A stretch of DNA of 64,000 nt. Origin: Paenibacillus oenotherae (GTDB taxonomy: Bacteria; Bacillota; Bacilli; Paenibacillales; Paenibacillaceae). The notes beneath the pieces were generated by a model. That model searched no databases. It saw only the letters and a list, made by a program, of their open reading frames with translations, and was not told the DNA's origin. The stretch lies in assembly GCF_019443105.1 (NCBI RefSeq), contig NZ_JAHZIJ010000001.1, positions 186,001 to 250,000 of the forward strand, written 5' to 3'. This document shows, piece by piece, positions 9,837-18,024 of the stretch (position 1 is the stretch's first letter; every line of letters begins with the position of its first letter). Position numbers and translations under genes: made by a program.

Positions 9837-10199
9837 TTAACCGAGCGTTTTCTTGATCGCTTCGATTACGCGGTCAGCTTGGAATGGCTTAACAATAAAG
9901 TCCTTGGCGCCTGCTTGAATCGCATCGATGACCATCGCTTGCTGCCCCATTGCCGAACACATAATGACCTTTGCATTGCCATCGATCTTCTTGATTTCCT
10001 TCAAAGCAACGATTCCGTCCATCTCAGGCATCGTAATATCCATTGTTGTTAGATCAGGTTTGAGCTCCTTGTACTTCTCGATCGCTTGCGCGCCATCCTG
10101 AGCCTCACCTACGACCTCATAACCATTTTTGGTTAATATGTCGCGGATCATCATTCTCATAAAAGCTGCATCATCAACGATCAGAATGCGGTTTGCCAT
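9837..10199 (-). CDS. cheY: Chemotaxis response regulator CheY
   Basis: CheY, phosphorylated by CheA, binds the flagellar switch and changes the direction of rotation. The 120-aa protein is a single receiver domain: acidic residues D9/D10, phospho-acceptor D54 (TTMDITMPEMDG), the signalling Ser in MCSAM and the Lys in VKPF. It lies between fliY and fliO, as in other Firmicutes. An AGGAGG precedes the ATG at 10199. Confidence 0.97.
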   Translation of the reverse strand: MANRILIVDDAAFMRMMIRDILTKNGYEVVGEAQDGAQAIEKYKELKPDLTTMDITMPEMDGIVALKEIKKIDGNAKVIMCSAMGQQAMVIDAIQAGAKDFIVKPFQADRVIEAIKKTLG

Positions 10200-10219
10200 T
10201 GTTTCTTCCTCCTAAGGTG

Positions 10220-11437
10220 TTATTGTAATTTTTGGATACGATCCCATTGGCTGACGATGTCCGTAACCCTTACACCGAAATTCTCATCAATAACGACAAC
10301 CTCGCCTTTAGCGATCAGCTTGTTATTGACCAGAATGTCAACCGGTTCTCCAGCAAGCTTGTCCAGCTCAATAATGGAGCCTTGTGACAACTCAAGGATA
10401 TCCTTGATTTGTTTCTGAGTTCTTCCTAATTCTACTGTTACCTTTAGGGGGATGTCGAGCAATAAATTCAGATTTGATTCCTCTGGTTGAATATATGGCG
10501 CACCCTGGAAGTTAGCGAACTGTACCGGTTGAACATTCACGTTGCGGTTTGACATTCCACCCAATGTTTGAGGACCTCCATATGCTGCTGCAGCGTGCTG
10601 CGGCGGCGCTATTGGCGCTGCTGGCGGTATCGGCGGAGCACTCGGCGACGGTGCAGGCGTATGTGCCGCTGGTGCGCTGACCGGAGCACTCACAGGCGCA
10701 CTTGCAGGTGCGGCAACCGGAGCTGGAGCCGGTTCAGGTTCTGATGCTCCTCCCATTAGCGTCGATACCATATTCTTCGCAAAGGATATCGGCAGAAGCT
10801 GCATAAGGGTAGAATCGATCAGATCCCCTATCATCAGGCGGAAAGCTACTTTGATAAACATGTCATCGGGAGGCAGATTCTCTACACCTTCACCATTGGA
10901 CACATTCAGAATGTCAATGCCAGGCGGCGAGATGTTGACGAAACGGTTGAATATGGTGGACATCGATGTAGCTGATGATCCCATCATCTGATTCATAGCT
11001 TCCTGTACAGCGCTGATATGTATTTCATTCAGCTCTGCATCTGTAACCAAGCCCTCACCGCCAAGCATCAGGTCAGCGATTGTCTGCGCGTCCTTCGTCT
11101 TGATAACGAGCGAATTGATTCCCTCAAAGCCGTCAACATACCGGACAGATACCGCCACATGAGGCTTAGGAAATTCTTCGTCCAGCTCACTCCGTTTAAT
11201 AAGCGATACCTTTGGCGTCGTAATGTCTACCTTTTTGCCCAGCAATGTAGACAGCGCGGTTGCAGCACTGCCGAAAGTAATATTGCCAATCTCGCCGAGT
11301 GCATCCTGCTCAATCGAATTCAGAAAGGCATTCAAGCCCTCTATCTGTTCGCTCGGTGTGGACGAATCCGGCTCATCGGAAGACTGACGCAGCAAGGCAT
11401 CGATTTCTTCTTGGGACAAATAATCTTTACTCGTCAT
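10220..11437 (-). CDS. fliY: Flagellar switch protein / CheY-P phosphatase FliY
   Basis: FliY belongs to the C-ring switch and removes phosphate from CheY-P. An N-terminal LSQEEIDALL segment resembles the CheY-binding peptide of FliM. Two CheC-type phosphatase motifs follow: DALGEIGN near residue 50 and SAVQEAMN near residue 150. A Pro/Ala-rich linker covers about residues 235-300, and a C-terminal FliN domain forms the ring (PLKVTVELGRTQKQIKDIL). The ATG at 11437 gives 405 aa and matches the family N-terminus; a GTG at 11458 is possible. It overlaps the fliM end by 11 bp. Confidence 0.95.
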   Translation of the reverse strand: MTSKDYLSQEEIDALLRQSSDEPDSSTPSEQIEGLNAFLNSIEQDALGEIGNITFGSAATALSTLLGKKVDITTPKVSLIKRSELDEEFPKPHVAVSVRYVDGFEGINSLVIKTKDAQTIADLMLGGEGLVTDAELNEIHISAVQEAMNQMMGSSATSMSTIFNRFVNISPPGIDILNVSNGEGVENLPPDDMFIKVAFRLMIGDLIDSTLMQLLPISFAKNMVSTLMGGASEPEPAPAPVAAPASAPVSAPVSAPAAHTPAPSPSAPPIPPAAPIAPPQHAAAAYGGPQTLGGMSNRNVNVQPVQFANFQGAPYIQPEESNLNLLLDIPLKVTVELGRTQKQIKDILELSQGSIIELDKLAGEPVDILVNNKLIAKGEVVVIDENFGVRVTDIVSQWDRIQKLQ

Positions 11438-12428
11438 ATTCCTCTTCCACTCCTTCACTGATTACCTCGTCGATCTGAATGGCCATCCGGTCTTTAATGG
11501 AGCCCGGGCTGCCCATAAACTTGAGCTTTTCTCCGACCTTTATCGAAAGACCTTCCGTAATCGGCTTGTTCAAGCCAATAACATCGCCAACGGCAAGCCC
11601 GAGAAATTCACGTATCGAGATGCTGGAATGTCCAAGCTCTGCAACAATCGGCAGCTTCGCTTTGCTTACCCGCTGCTTCAGAACATCCAATTCCTCCGGT
11701 GCCCGTGTTTTCTTCTGCGAGACGAACCAGTGATGTACCGACAACCGAGGCATGATAGGCTCGATTACAACATGCGGGATACATAGATTGATCATCCCGG
11801 TTGTATCTCCAATCTTCGTGCTTAACGATATAAGAGCAATCGTTTCATTGGGAGAAACGATCTGCATAAATTGCGGATTCGTCTCCAATGCTTCCAGGCG
11901 AGGCGAAATATCTACAATCGTCTTCCAGGCCTCCTGCAAGCTCTCAAACGCCCGGCTGAATATGCGCTCCATAATAATGGTTTCGATTTCAGTCAAAGCA
12001 TTGATTTTGGAAGGCGCCAATCCTTGTCCGCCCAGCATGCGATCAAGCATGGCATAAGCGACGTTAGGATGTACTTCAAGCACCATTCGCCCTTCAAGCG
12101 GCTCAGCCTCAAAGATGTTCAGAATCGTCATCTTAGGTATGGACCGGATGAATTCGTCATAAGGCAGTTGTTCAACTTGAACGACATTGATTTGAACAAA
12201 TGTGCGAAGCTGCGCTGAGAAATAGGTTGTCAAATATCGCGCGAAGTTTTCGTGTATCCGCGTTAAGCTCCGAATATGATCCTTCGAGAATCGGACTGCA
12301 CGCTTAAATTCGTAGGAGCGAATTTTCTTCTGCGTATCCTCTTTTTTCAGTTCTTCAGCATCCATCTCACCAGATGACAGAGCAGCCAGCAACGCGTCAA
12401 TCTCGTTCTGCGACAAAACATCAACCAA
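11427..12428 (-). CDS. fliM: Flagellar motor switch protein FliM
   Basis: FliM is the C-ring protein that binds CheY-P and connects FliG with FliN/FliY. The 333-aa protein begins with the CheY-P-binding LSQNEIDALL peptide. The CheC-like middle domain contains MLDRMLGG, and the SpoA/FliN-like C-terminal domain contains KLPIVAELGHSSISIREFL. It follows fliL by 40 bp and overlaps fliY. Confidence 0.96.
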   Translation of the reverse strand: MVDVLSQNEIDALLAALSSGEMDAEELKKEDTQKKIRSYEFKRAVRFSKDHIRSLTRIHENFARYLTTYFSAQLRTFVQINVVQVEQLPYDEFIRSIPKMTILNIFEAEPLEGRMVLEVHPNVAYAMLDRMLGGQGLAPSKINALTEIETIIMERIFSRAFESLQEAWKTIVDISPRLEALETNPQFMQIVSPNETIALISLSTKIGDTTGMINLCIPHVVIEPIMPRLSVHHWFVSQKKTRAPEELDVLKQRVSKAKLPIVAELGHSSISIREFLGLAVGDVIGLNKPITEGLSIKVGEKLKFMGSPGSIKDRMAIQIDEVISEGVEEEYDE

Positions 12429-12468
12429 TTATCTCACCCCCTTCGAAGGAATGCGTCATGATAGAAAC

Positions 12469-12960
12469 TTACAATTTCGTAACGATAAAGTTCGTTGTTT
12501 CAACATTGATTAATTTCCCTTCGGAAAACTCCTCAAGCTTTTTGTTGATGAGATTCAACAGCTTCGTATTCAAGTCGTCCTTGCCCTTCGAGCCCTTCAG
12601 CTGTTCCGGCGTCATATCCGATAACGTGCGGATGATGATCGGCTTGATCTGAATATCCTTAATCTTGTCGAAATCTTCTTTGGTCGATTTGTCATCAAGC
12701 TGGAATGCAAAGCCCATAACGCCGATGTATTCCGGATCTGCGAGGTTCGTCTTAATGTCGGCAAGCTCGCTCGTCACCTCAACGCGCTCATCAGCATCCA
12801 GCTTCTTCATCTCTACATTATTGGCGCTGTTTGCTGCATTTGTTGCCGGATCATTGGAATTGTCGCCACCCAAAATCGAATTAAACAAGATGACTGCTAC
12901 TATCGCGATAAGGGTAATGGCGAGCAATATCGTGATCAACCAAGGTAGCATCTTTTTCAT
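12469..12960 (-). CDS. fliL: Flagellar basal body-associated protein FliL
   Basis: FliL is a single-pass membrane protein at the stator-rotor interface that supports stator function. The chosen start (ATG at 12960, preceded by GGAGGG) gives 163 aa: a short cytoplasmic KK tail, one transmembrane helix at about residues 5-27, then a FliL domain outside the membrane. The reading frame is open further upstream, but that extension overlaps the preceding gene and has no ribosome site. It is next to swrD, as in Bacillus. Confidence 0.93.
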   Translation of the reverse strand: MKKMLPWLITILLAITLIAIVAVILFNSILGGDNSNDPATNAANSANNVEMKKLDADERVEVTSELADIKTNLADPEYIGVMGFAFQLDDKSTKEDFDKIKDIQIKPIIIRTLSDMTPEQLKGSKGKDDLNTKLLNLINKKLEEFSEGKLINVETTNFIVTKL

Positions 12961-12961
12961 G

Positions 12962-13183
12962 TTATGGTCCCTCCGTTGGCTCGCTCTTAACGGTCGCCGC
13001 ATAGACACCGATAGAACGTAGGTATTGTTGAACGGAGGCAATCACTTCCGCCGCTTTTTCCAATACAATTATTTTTTTCCCCGTTGTTAGCGTAATTAGT
13101 GTGTCCGGCGTTTCTTCAATCATCTCAATAAGCAGCGCGTTGATATGAAATTGTGTTCCGTTCAAACGCGTTACAGCGATCAT
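12962..13183 (-). CDS. swrD: FlbD/SwrD family flagellar protein
   Basis: This 73-aa protein is of the FlbD family; the Bacillus subtilis member in the same position is SwrD (YlzI), reported to raise flagellar power for swarming. It opens with MIAVTRLNGTQFHINALLIE, the usual family signature, and then TPDTLITLTTGKKIIV. No transmembrane helix is seen. It lies between flgE and fliL, and its stop codon is 1 bp from the fliL start, so the two are probably co-translated. Confidence 0.88.
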   Translation of the reverse strand: MIAVTRLNGTQFHINALLIEMIEETPDTLITLTTGKKIIVLEKAAEVIASVQQYLRSIGVYAATVKSEPTEGP

Positions 13184-13239
13184 GAGCTTCCTCCTTAACC
13201 TAGCAGGGAGGCAGGAGCGCCTCCCTTGTGGTTATTGGC

Positions 13240-14058
13240 CTATCGTTTTAAGTTAACGACTTCTTGTAAAATTTCATCTGAAGTTGTAATGATACGCGAG
13301 TTCGCTTGGAAGCCGCGCTGCGAAACGATCATTTCGGTAAACTCGGAAGTCAGGTCTACGTTGGACATTTCCAATTGACCGGAAATGATTGCGCCAGTAC
13401 CTGCTTCAATATCTCCAGCGAACGTAATCGTCATATCTCCCTCAGGATTCGCATTCTGCGTCATGCGGTACAGATTGCCTCCAAGCTTCTCAAGCCCGCC
13501 TGGGTTGACGACTTTCATAACGCCGAGCTGTGCTGCTACTGCGCTTGTTCCGTCTGCATTAACTGCGATAATGGAACCATCCTGCGCAATCGAGAATGAT
13601 TTCACTTCTGCTGGATCAAGAATGATTGGCTCGCCCCCTGAACCAAGAACGAACATTCCGTCTCCATTAACAAGCTGGCCGAGAGCGTCCACTTTAAAGT
13701 CGCCAGCGCGAGTTAAAAGCTGAGTTGTGCCGTCATCAGGTGAAACGACGAAAAATCCATCTCCATCGATCCGCACATCAGTAGGAACATTCGTCGTCAT
13801 AGCAGAGCCAGGCGTATGCAGCGTATCGATTGAGCCGAGCGCCACACCGAGACCGACTTGCTTCGCATTGACGCCGCCTGTCGTACCCGCTTCCGGACGG
13901 GTTACACCGGCAACAGATTGGCTAAGAATATCCTTAAACATAACGCGACCTGCTTTGAAGCCAACCGTATTCACGTTCGCAATATTATTACCAATAACAT
14001 CTAGCTTAGTTTGAAACCCGCGCATACCCGAAACACCGGAATACATCGATCTTAACAT
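13240..14058 (-). CDS. flgE: Flagellar hook protein FlgE (FlgG-like)
   Basis: This protein polymerises into the hook. The 272-aa length and sequence match the short Bacillus hook protein at this locus, formerly called FlgG. The N-terminal rod/hook signature is MLRSMYSGVSGMRGFQTKLD with NNIANVNTVGFK. The variable D1 core contains IDGDGFF, and the C-terminal helix ends in LEMSNVDLTSEFTEMIVSQR. The gene follows a 172-bp gap that contains direct repeats, the largest gap in this part of the operon. Confidence 0.9.
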   Translation of the reverse strand: MLRSMYSGVSGMRGFQTKLDVIGNNIANVNTVGFKAGRVMFKDILSQSVAGVTRPEAGTTGGVNAKQVGLGVALGSIDTLHTPGSAMTTNVPTDVRIDGDGFFVVSPDDGTTQLLTRAGDFKVDALGQLVNGDGMFVLGSGGEPIILDPAEVKSFSIAQDGSIIAVNADGTSAVAAQLGVMKVVNPGGLEKLGGNLYRMTQNANPEGDMTITFAGDIEAGTGAIISGQLEMSNVDLTSEFTEMIVSQRGFQANSRIITTSDEILQEVVNLKR

Positions 14059-14078
14059 GTGATTTTCGACCTCCTAAG

Positions 14079-14163
14079 AGTTTTCATGAAACTTCGTGAA
14101 TATACTTCCCAGCGAGTAAAAACTCACTTCGTAAGCATAAGCTTAGTTTTTATGAAACTTCGT
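14079..14163. repeat. 19-bp direct repeat in the gap before flgE
   Basis: Two copies of AGTTTT(C/T)ATGAAACTTCGT (18 of 19 identical) lie at 14079-14097 and 14145-14163. A degenerate third copy lies around 14117-14131. Between them an imperfect hairpin (AAAACT...AGTTTT arms) spans about 14118-14151. The operon is otherwise nearly gapless here. Function unknown; an attenuator or RNA-processing site is possible but not shown. Confidence 0.6.
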
Positions 14164-14230
14164 TTGTTACACTTACAAGCCGCTTCCATCGATCCGCGGC
14201 TCTATCGGCCTCCTATCAAGGTCCAGCCGT

Positions 14231-14608
14231 TCAAGATACCACTACAGCACTGTCGATTTGGGTGAACACATTGCCGTGCATGGATTTGCCGTCCATAGCA
14301 GTGACGACCGTCCGACTCGGCACGTTAACGATCATTGCAATATCCCCATATAGAACAAGAGAATCCTTTGCTCCTTTGGCAGCTGCCTGATCGATCGCAT
14401 GTCCGATCTTCGATAACGTCTCCGGCTTGAAAGTAATGCCGCGTTGTTCCATTCGAAGCTCTGCGTGATGACTAAATTTAATAATATTCCGATCCAGCAC
14501 TTCTTTAAATGAAGGAATACCTTGTACATTCTCTTGTTGTGCCGGTTTACGTATTCCCGTATTTGCACCGCTTAATCGCAAATGGCCGATTTTCATGGGT
14601 TCATTCAT
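14231..14608 (-). CDS. Flagellar operon protein (TIGR02530 type)
   Basis: A 125-aa protein of the small family found only in Gram-positive flagellar operons between flgD and the hook gene. It shows the family core, an FSHHAELRMEQRGI segment near residue 45 followed by a predicted small alpha/beta domain ending SRTVVTAMDG. No signal peptide or membrane helix is visible. It overlaps the flgD stop by 4 bp. Its position suggests a role in hook assembly, but the function is not established. Confidence 0.8.
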   Translation of the reverse strand: MNEPMKIGHLRLSGANTGIRKPAQQENVQGIPSFKEVLDRNIIKFSHHAELRMEQRGITFKPETLSKIGHAIDQAAAKGAKDSLVLYGDIAMIVNVPSRTVVTAMDGKSMHGNVFTQIDSAVVVS

Positions 14609-15057
14609 TTGGCAGGCTCACCACCTACACTGATGGCTACGATTTCTTCAAGAGGCACCTCGTTCTCGCCCACCTTAGCGTATTGCTTGCCATCCCGAAT
14701 GACAATTCCATCGACAGTACCGTATTTAATAATTGTTTCACCAGTTTCCGACTTGCTGTACCAGTCGACATCCTTGCCAATCATGCTGGATGCCATTCCG
14801 AGATTCTGACGAAGCTTCGTCATATCACCGGCCATATTCATCAGCTGCTCCACGGATGAGAATTGTGCCATCTGAGCAATAAAATCCTTATCCTGCAGCG
14901 GCTGCATAGGATCCTGGTTCTTCAACTGGGTAACCAGAATTCGCAGGAAATCATCTTTGCCTAGTGTATTGTCCTTCGCCTTGGCTGTTGCCAGCTTAAT
15001 ATTGCTGCTGTCATAGTTAGGCCAAACATTGCGTGTGGAAATATTATCTGCTGACAT
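14605..15057 (-). CDS. flgD: Flagellar hook capping protein FlgD
   Basis: FlgD forms the scaffold cap on which hook subunits polymerise. The 150-aa protein carries the conserved N-terminal signature LGKDDFLRILVTQLKNQDPMQPL and the FIAQMAQFSSVEQLMNM segment. The C-terminal half is short, as usual in Bacillus-type FlgD. It lies directly after fliK and overlaps the next gene by 4 bp. Confidence 0.93.
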   Translation of the reverse strand: MSADNISTRNVWPNYDSSNIKLATAKAKDNTLGKDDFLRILVTQLKNQDPMQPLQDKDFIAQMAQFSSVEQLMNMAGDMTKLRQNLGMASSMIGKDVDWYSKSETGETIIKYGTVDGIVIRDGKQYAKVGENEVPLEEIVAISVGGEPAK

Positions 15058-15104
15058 TTGTGCTTCACCTCCGTTCTAGGGCGATCAAAGATTGGCCTTC
15101 TAAC

Positions 15105-16574
15105 TTAAGCCATCGTATTAATCCCCCTGCCGAATCCCATATCACGATCGACAGCTTGCTCGACTGATGTCTCTTCCAGACCGGTATCGAAACCATTGAT
15201 TTCTCCGATGGAATCATCCTTCGATTTGTTTCGCTTCGTTTCTTGCTGCTCTCTTCCGTTATGGCCTTGACGGTCCTGGAAAAGATTCGCTTGAACGGAG
15301 CTGTTCGAAACCTCAAGCTTGTCTACCTGCAAACCGTGGGATTGAAGCGCCGAACGAAGCTGTCCCAATTGATTCTCCAGCAAATCCTTGGCTGTTGAAT
15401 TATCTGCAATAAACATCGCAGTCAATTGACCGTTCTGTACCGATATGCGGACATCAACTTGTCCAAGCTGCTCAGGGAACAACGTGATGCGTGCTTCGGA
15501 AATACCATTGACAGTCGTTAGATTGAACTGTTTAACGACAAGGCCCTGCATCGTTTCTGCAAATTGCTGTACTGGCACAGGCTGCGCAATAATCGTCTTC
15601 GCCGCATGGGGCTGGCGTTGAATATCCTGGCTTCCTGGTGTCAGCCCAGCAGCAGCTCCTGTACCTGCAACCTCTACAGGCAGTTCAACGATTGGAGCCG
15701 TTTCTTCCTGTGTCGGAACAACCGCCATTAAACCAACATGGAATGATTGCTGCGCCATTCGATGCAGATGAGAATGAGAAGCCGGAACGCCTTGCATCGT
15801 GCGAAGAGCAGCCGTTGTCTCTTCATTCAGAACGACATTCAAGCCAGTAGTTGGATGGATCAGCCCTTCACCATCCAGCAGCCCTTTAATTGCCAGCAGC
15901 TGCTTGCCGATGACAGCGGATTGCTCGCGGTTGATGACATCGCTTTTACCCTGCTTCAGGAACGAACGCAGGTCTGACAATGCATCATGAAGTGCTGATT
16001 TCAATACCTCAATGGATTGCGGATTTTCACTCGCAAGTGCAACAGATTCAGTATTAACCGTGTTCTGTTGTCCGTTGGACACTGCCGCTTGCACGGCTGC
16101 CTGCACATTCGCCAATACTTTCACCGCAAGCTCCGAAGCCTCCGCCTCAACCGTTAGCTCACCAGCAGTTGGAGCATTCGCAGCGATAGGCTGCTGCGTC
16201 GTTGCAGGCACTGCGCCAAGCAGAGCTAACAGATTATCCAGCTGCTCTAGCGCACTTTCGAGATCTGTCTCGGAAAGCTTCGCCTCTTCACCTTCCCCAT
16301 CGGCACCTTCCAGCTTCGCCAGCAGACCTTCAATCGCTGTAATGAGATCGGCAGTTGTCAGATTTTCTCCTAATAGAGAAGCCATCGCGTTGACAACAGC
16401 CGTTCCCCCTGCCGCTTCTCCTGCGACTTGCGATTGACCGCCTTCAACTGCAACTCCTGCGATCGTCTGAACGAGAGTTTGACCAAATGAGACGCCATCG
16501 GCACTTTTCGCTGCCGCACCCCCTTGCTGAGTTGGTGCTGAGCTTGTTGCCACTTGAGAAATGGACATTTGCAT
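15105..16574 (-). CDS. fliK: Flagellar hook-length control protein FliK
   Basis: FliK is a secreted ruler that measures hook length and triggers the FlhB switch. The 489-aa protein has a long low-complexity N-terminal region rich in Ala, Gln, Glu and Thr. The conserved C-terminal Flg_hook domain starts near residue 340 (ARITLFPEQLGQVDVRISVQNG) and ends with a basic Gln-rich tail. The ATG at 16574 is used because AGGAGG lies 8 nt before it; an upstream GTG at 16583 overlaps that site. Confidence 0.92.
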   Translation of the reverse strand: MQMSISQVATSSAPTQQGGAAAKSADGVSFGQTLVQTIAGVAVEGGQSQVAGEAAGGTAVVNAMASLLGENLTTADLITAIEGLLAKLEGADGEGEEAKLSETDLESALEQLDNLLALLGAVPATTQQPIAANAPTAGELTVEAEASELAVKVLANVQAAVQAAVSNGQQNTVNTESVALASENPQSIEVLKSALHDALSDLRSFLKQGKSDVINREQSAVIGKQLLAIKGLLDGEGLIHPTTGLNVVLNEETTAALRTMQGVPASHSHLHRMAQQSFHVGLMAVVPTQEETAPIVELPVEVAGTGAAAGLTPGSQDIQRQPHAAKTIIAQPVPVQQFAETMQGLVVKQFNLTTVNGISEARITLFPEQLGQVDVRISVQNGQLTAMFIADNSTAKDLLENQLGQLRSALQSHGLQVDKLEVSNSSVQANLFQDRQGHNGREQQETKRNKSKDDSIGEINGFDTGLEETSVEQAVDRDMGFGRGINTMA

Positions 16575-16614
16575 ACATTTCACCTCCTTTCCTAATTAGA
16601 AGGGAATGATGTAA

Positions 16615-17520
16615 TTACTTCCCGGTCATCAGCTTGGATACGAGCTGTGCAGTCACCGCTTCATTCTTGTCAGACATCGCCGCAATAATGCTGGAACGGG
16701 AGGTATCATCAACCGCGTTCAATATGCGCAGCACTTTACTTGCGCTTACTTCCGACATTTTGAGAAGCAGCTCGCCGGCGCTCTTAGGATCCATATTGGA
16801 GAACGTTTCTTTCAGCTGCGTTTTGTCCAGAACCGTTTCCGGCTGCTGTGCTGCAGTTGTCTGCTGCTTGACCCGAGCCTGCAAGGCGGCAATCTGCCGA
16901 TCCTTCGCTTCCTTGATATCCTTCAGCATGACAGTCACATCTGCTGCCCGCTTGGGGTTCATCTTCTCAAGAATTTTGACACGATCATCCGGACGCATGG
17001 AATCAAGTACCAGAACCGCCTCTTCCAATTCCATTGCTGCTAGAATAGGAGCTGCCTTACTAGGAGTAATTTTGGCATACATGCTGGCAAGCTCAGTGAT
17101 CTTGTTCTGATACTGCTCCTCATCCAGCTGCACTTCTTCATTCACACGCTTCAACTGATCCACTTGACCCTGCAAATCTTTAATTTGCTGAGCTTGCTTT
17201 GTACTCTCTCCAACTGCCTTGGTCAGCTCTGCTTCCTTGGCCGCAAGCACAGATTTCAATTCATCGATCTTCGCGGTGGAATTCTCATTCTTGAGCTTCT
17301 CCTCATCCACAACATCTCCCTCTTCAACTGCCGGGTCTGGCAGCACGGAGCCCAGAAAAGGGATTGAATTGCCGATTTCAAGCGCTTTGTTGCGGAGATC
17401 AAAATTGAACAAAGTAACCAGAACACCTAGCAGTACCAGGGTGAAGAGTATCGGTGTAACAAAAAACATAAATCGTTCAAACCCACTATAGCCTTGCTTT
17501 TCAATATCCAAGTCCGCCAC
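16615..17520 (-). CDS. ylxF: YlxF: membrane-anchored MgtE_N/MotE-like protein
   Basis: This flagellar-operon protein probably helps stabilise or place motor parts; the related MotE acts as a MotC chaperone in rhizobia. From GTG 17520 (GGAGGG 6 nt upstream) it has 301 aa. There is one transmembrane helix at about residues 17-41 (FMFFVTPILFTLVLLGVLV) and a Lys/Glu/Gln coiled coil at about 80-150. A C-terminal MgtE-N-like helical repeat domain follows (KAAPILAAMELEEAVLVLDSM). It lies between fliJ and fliK, as in Bacillus. The function here is inferred. Confidence 0.82.
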   Translation of the reverse strand: MADLDIEKQGYSGFERFMFFVTPILFTLVLLGVLVTLFNFDLRNKALEIGNSIPFLGSVLPDPAVEEGDVVDEEKLKNENSTAKIDELKSVLAAKEAELTKAVGESTKQAQQIKDLQGQVDQLKRVNEEVQLDEEQYQNKITELASMYAKITPSKAAPILAAMELEEAVLVLDSMRPDDRVKILEKMNPKRAADVTVMLKDIKEAKDRQIAALQARVKQQTTAAQQPETVLDKTQLKETFSNMDPKSAGELLLKMSEVSASKVLRILNAVDDTSRSSIIAAMSDKNEAVTAQLVSKLMTGK

Positions 17521-17569
17521 GATTATCCCTCCCTCGGACGTCTGTCCGATTCGACAAGCTTGCCTTTTG

Positions 17570-18016
17570 TTATGGGGCCGGAACGATGAAGCGGACCGTA
17601 GCCAACTCATCCAGCTCATTTTGTTCCTTCGATTGCACAACGGCACGGAATCGATCCAATGCGCGTTCCTTCGACTTCTGCCACACCTTCTCATCCTTCA
17701 TCTTATCGGACAAGAAATTACGGCGGTCATCCACTTCCCTCTGCGCCTTCTTGATGTCTGTAAGCTTGCGCATAATGCAAGTGTCGACATGATCAACATA
17801 CTGCTGCATAACAAGAATTTCGGAAAGCGGCACTGCAGTCGATGACGCTTCCTGCAGCCGCTGGCACCATTCTGCGCGTTCCTCATACAAATTTTGCAGC
17901 GTCAGCTCTTCAGAGCGCAGCTTGCCGAGAGCAGCTGACAACAGCCATTCCGCCTGTGTCTTCTCGCTGGACTTCAAGTCAACAACTTTTTGGTACGCAT
18001 AATGAAACCTGGCCAT
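17570..18016 (-). CDS. fliJ: Flagellar export chaperone FliJ
   Basis: FliJ is the coiled-coil stalk of the export ATPase and helps deliver substrates to FlhA. The 148-aa protein is almost wholly helical and highly charged, starting MARFHYAYQKVVDLKSSEK, which fits the family. AGGAG lies 8 nt before the ATG. It lies 8 bp after fliI. Confidence 0.92.
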   Translation of the reverse strand: MARFHYAYQKVVDLKSSEKTQAEWLLSAALGKLRSEELTLQNLYEERAEWCQRLQEASSTAVPLSEILVMQQYVDHVDTCIMRKLTDIKKAQREVDDRRNFLSDKMKDEKVWQKSKERALDRFRAVVQSKEQNELDELATVRFIVPAP

Positions 18017-18024
18017 CTAATCAA

